Below are positions 4,903 to 5,199 of a stretch of DNA of 5,199 bases, piece after piece; positions within the stretch are counted from its first letter, which is position 1; the number at the start of each line of letters is the position of its first letter. The stretch is from Verrucomicrobia bacterium 12-59-8. GTDB lineage: Bacteria > Verrucomicrobiota > Verrucomicrobiae > Verrucomicrobiales > Verrucomicrobiaceae. The stretch is taken from contig NCCR01000303.1 in assembly GCA_002279765.1 (NCBI GenBank), positions 1 to 5,199 on the forward strand. Reading direction: 5' to 3'. The notes beneath the pieces are model-generated. The model worked only from the letters and a program-made list of their open reading frames with translations, did no database searches and was not told where the DNA came from. The translations under genes were made by a program, and so were the position numbers.

Positions 4903-5199
4903 CTACAAAATCACGCCCGGCTCATACTTCGCGGCGTGGGGGAACTCCTTCTTGATGGCGGCGACGTGGGCGCAGAAGGCGTCCACTTGCTGCGGGGCGT
5001 CGCCGGCGTTGGCTTTGCCGGCTTCGACGAGGCGCTGCATGTCTTCGGCGGTGAGGGTGAGGCGGACGTCTTCGACGAGGCGGGCGAGGAGGTCGTTCTC
5101 GCGGACTTTGCCGGTGCGCATGTCTTTGGCGACCTGCACGGCGTGCTCTTTGATGACTTCGTGGGCGGTTTCGCGGCCGGCTCCGGCTTTGACGGCTTC
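4903..5199 (-). CDS. purB: Adenylosuccinate lyase, C-terminal 98 residues (gene runs off the window)
   Basis: Adenylosuccinate lyase removes fumarate from SAICAR and from adenylosuccinate, at two steps of purine synthesis. The frame is open to the window edge and ends in TAG at 4903, so the GTG at 5139 is internal. The visible part is the C-terminal helical domain: GRETAHEVIKEHAV near the start, NDLLARLVEDVRL in the middle and GDAPQQVDAFC near the end. These match the animal-type enzyme, which has a GRAPQQV motif and R-E-CHE-IR at the same places. The catalytic loop with the SS-MP-K-NP signature lies outside the window. It is transcribed towards the pentapeptide gene, with 190 bases between them including R2 copy B, so co-transcription is possible but not indicated. 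Confidence 0.88.
   Translation of the reverse strand, partial: EAVKAGAGRETAHEVIKEHAVQVAKDMRTGKVRENDLLARLVEDVRLTLTAEDMQRLVEAGKANAGDAPQQVDAFCAHVAAIKKEFPHAAKYEPGVIL

Noticed and set aside
1..5199. tRNA, rRNA or riboswitch genes
   Set aside because: Gaps between genes were read on both strands; no cloverleaf, rRNA-like stretch or known riboswitch core was seen.

Overview
The window looks like chromosomal DNA of a GC-rich member of the Verrucomicrobiota, or a close relative in the PVC/FCB side of the bacterial tree. This is an inference from three things. The topoisomerase fragment is of the Bacteroidota/Verrucomicrobiota type. The purB fragment is of the long type that also occurs in animals. 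None of the five visible start codons has a convincing AGGAGG-type Shine-Dalgarno sequence. I cannot name a species.

Layout. (1) 1-1608, plus strand: the 3' part of a DNA topoisomerase IV subunit A-like gene, whose catalytic half lies outside the window. (2) 1609-2421: two same-orientation copies of a palindromic repeat (R1) bracket one minus-strand gene, an acidic protein of the DMP19/DUF4375 type. (3) 2212-2648, no gene: a palindrome upstream of the DMP19-like gene, R1 copy 2, a mosaic of further hairpins, and a striking cluster of TGTCA/TGACA half-sites directly before the next gene. (4) 2649-3302, plus strand: a two-gene unit encoding a four-helix membrane protein and a small XRE/Cro-type regulator, a pairing seen widely in bacteria. 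(5) 3303-3708, no gene: an ATGCC-rich palindrome and an inverted pair of hairpin repeats (R3) whose stems differ by a compensatory base-pair change. (6) 3709-4023, minus strand: a small protein with one membrane segment. (7) 4133-4895: two nearly identical direct copies of another hairpin repeat (R2), one with an inverted partner beside it, bracket a minus-strand cysteine-rich pentapeptide-repeat gene. (8) 4903-5199, minus strand: the C-terminal end of adenylosuccinate lyase, running off the window.

Two housekeeping genes, both cut by the window edges, enclose a stretch of small accessory genes separated by at least three families of REP-like palindromes. Two of the accessory genes sit singly between direct repeat copies about 0.7 kb apart. 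The best candidate for something undescribed is the regulatory setting: a multi-half-site operator in front of a membrane protein/XRE pair, with a gene for a possible DNA-mimic protein next door. DMP19 of Neisseria is known to antagonise an HTH regulator. All functional links between these genes are inference.
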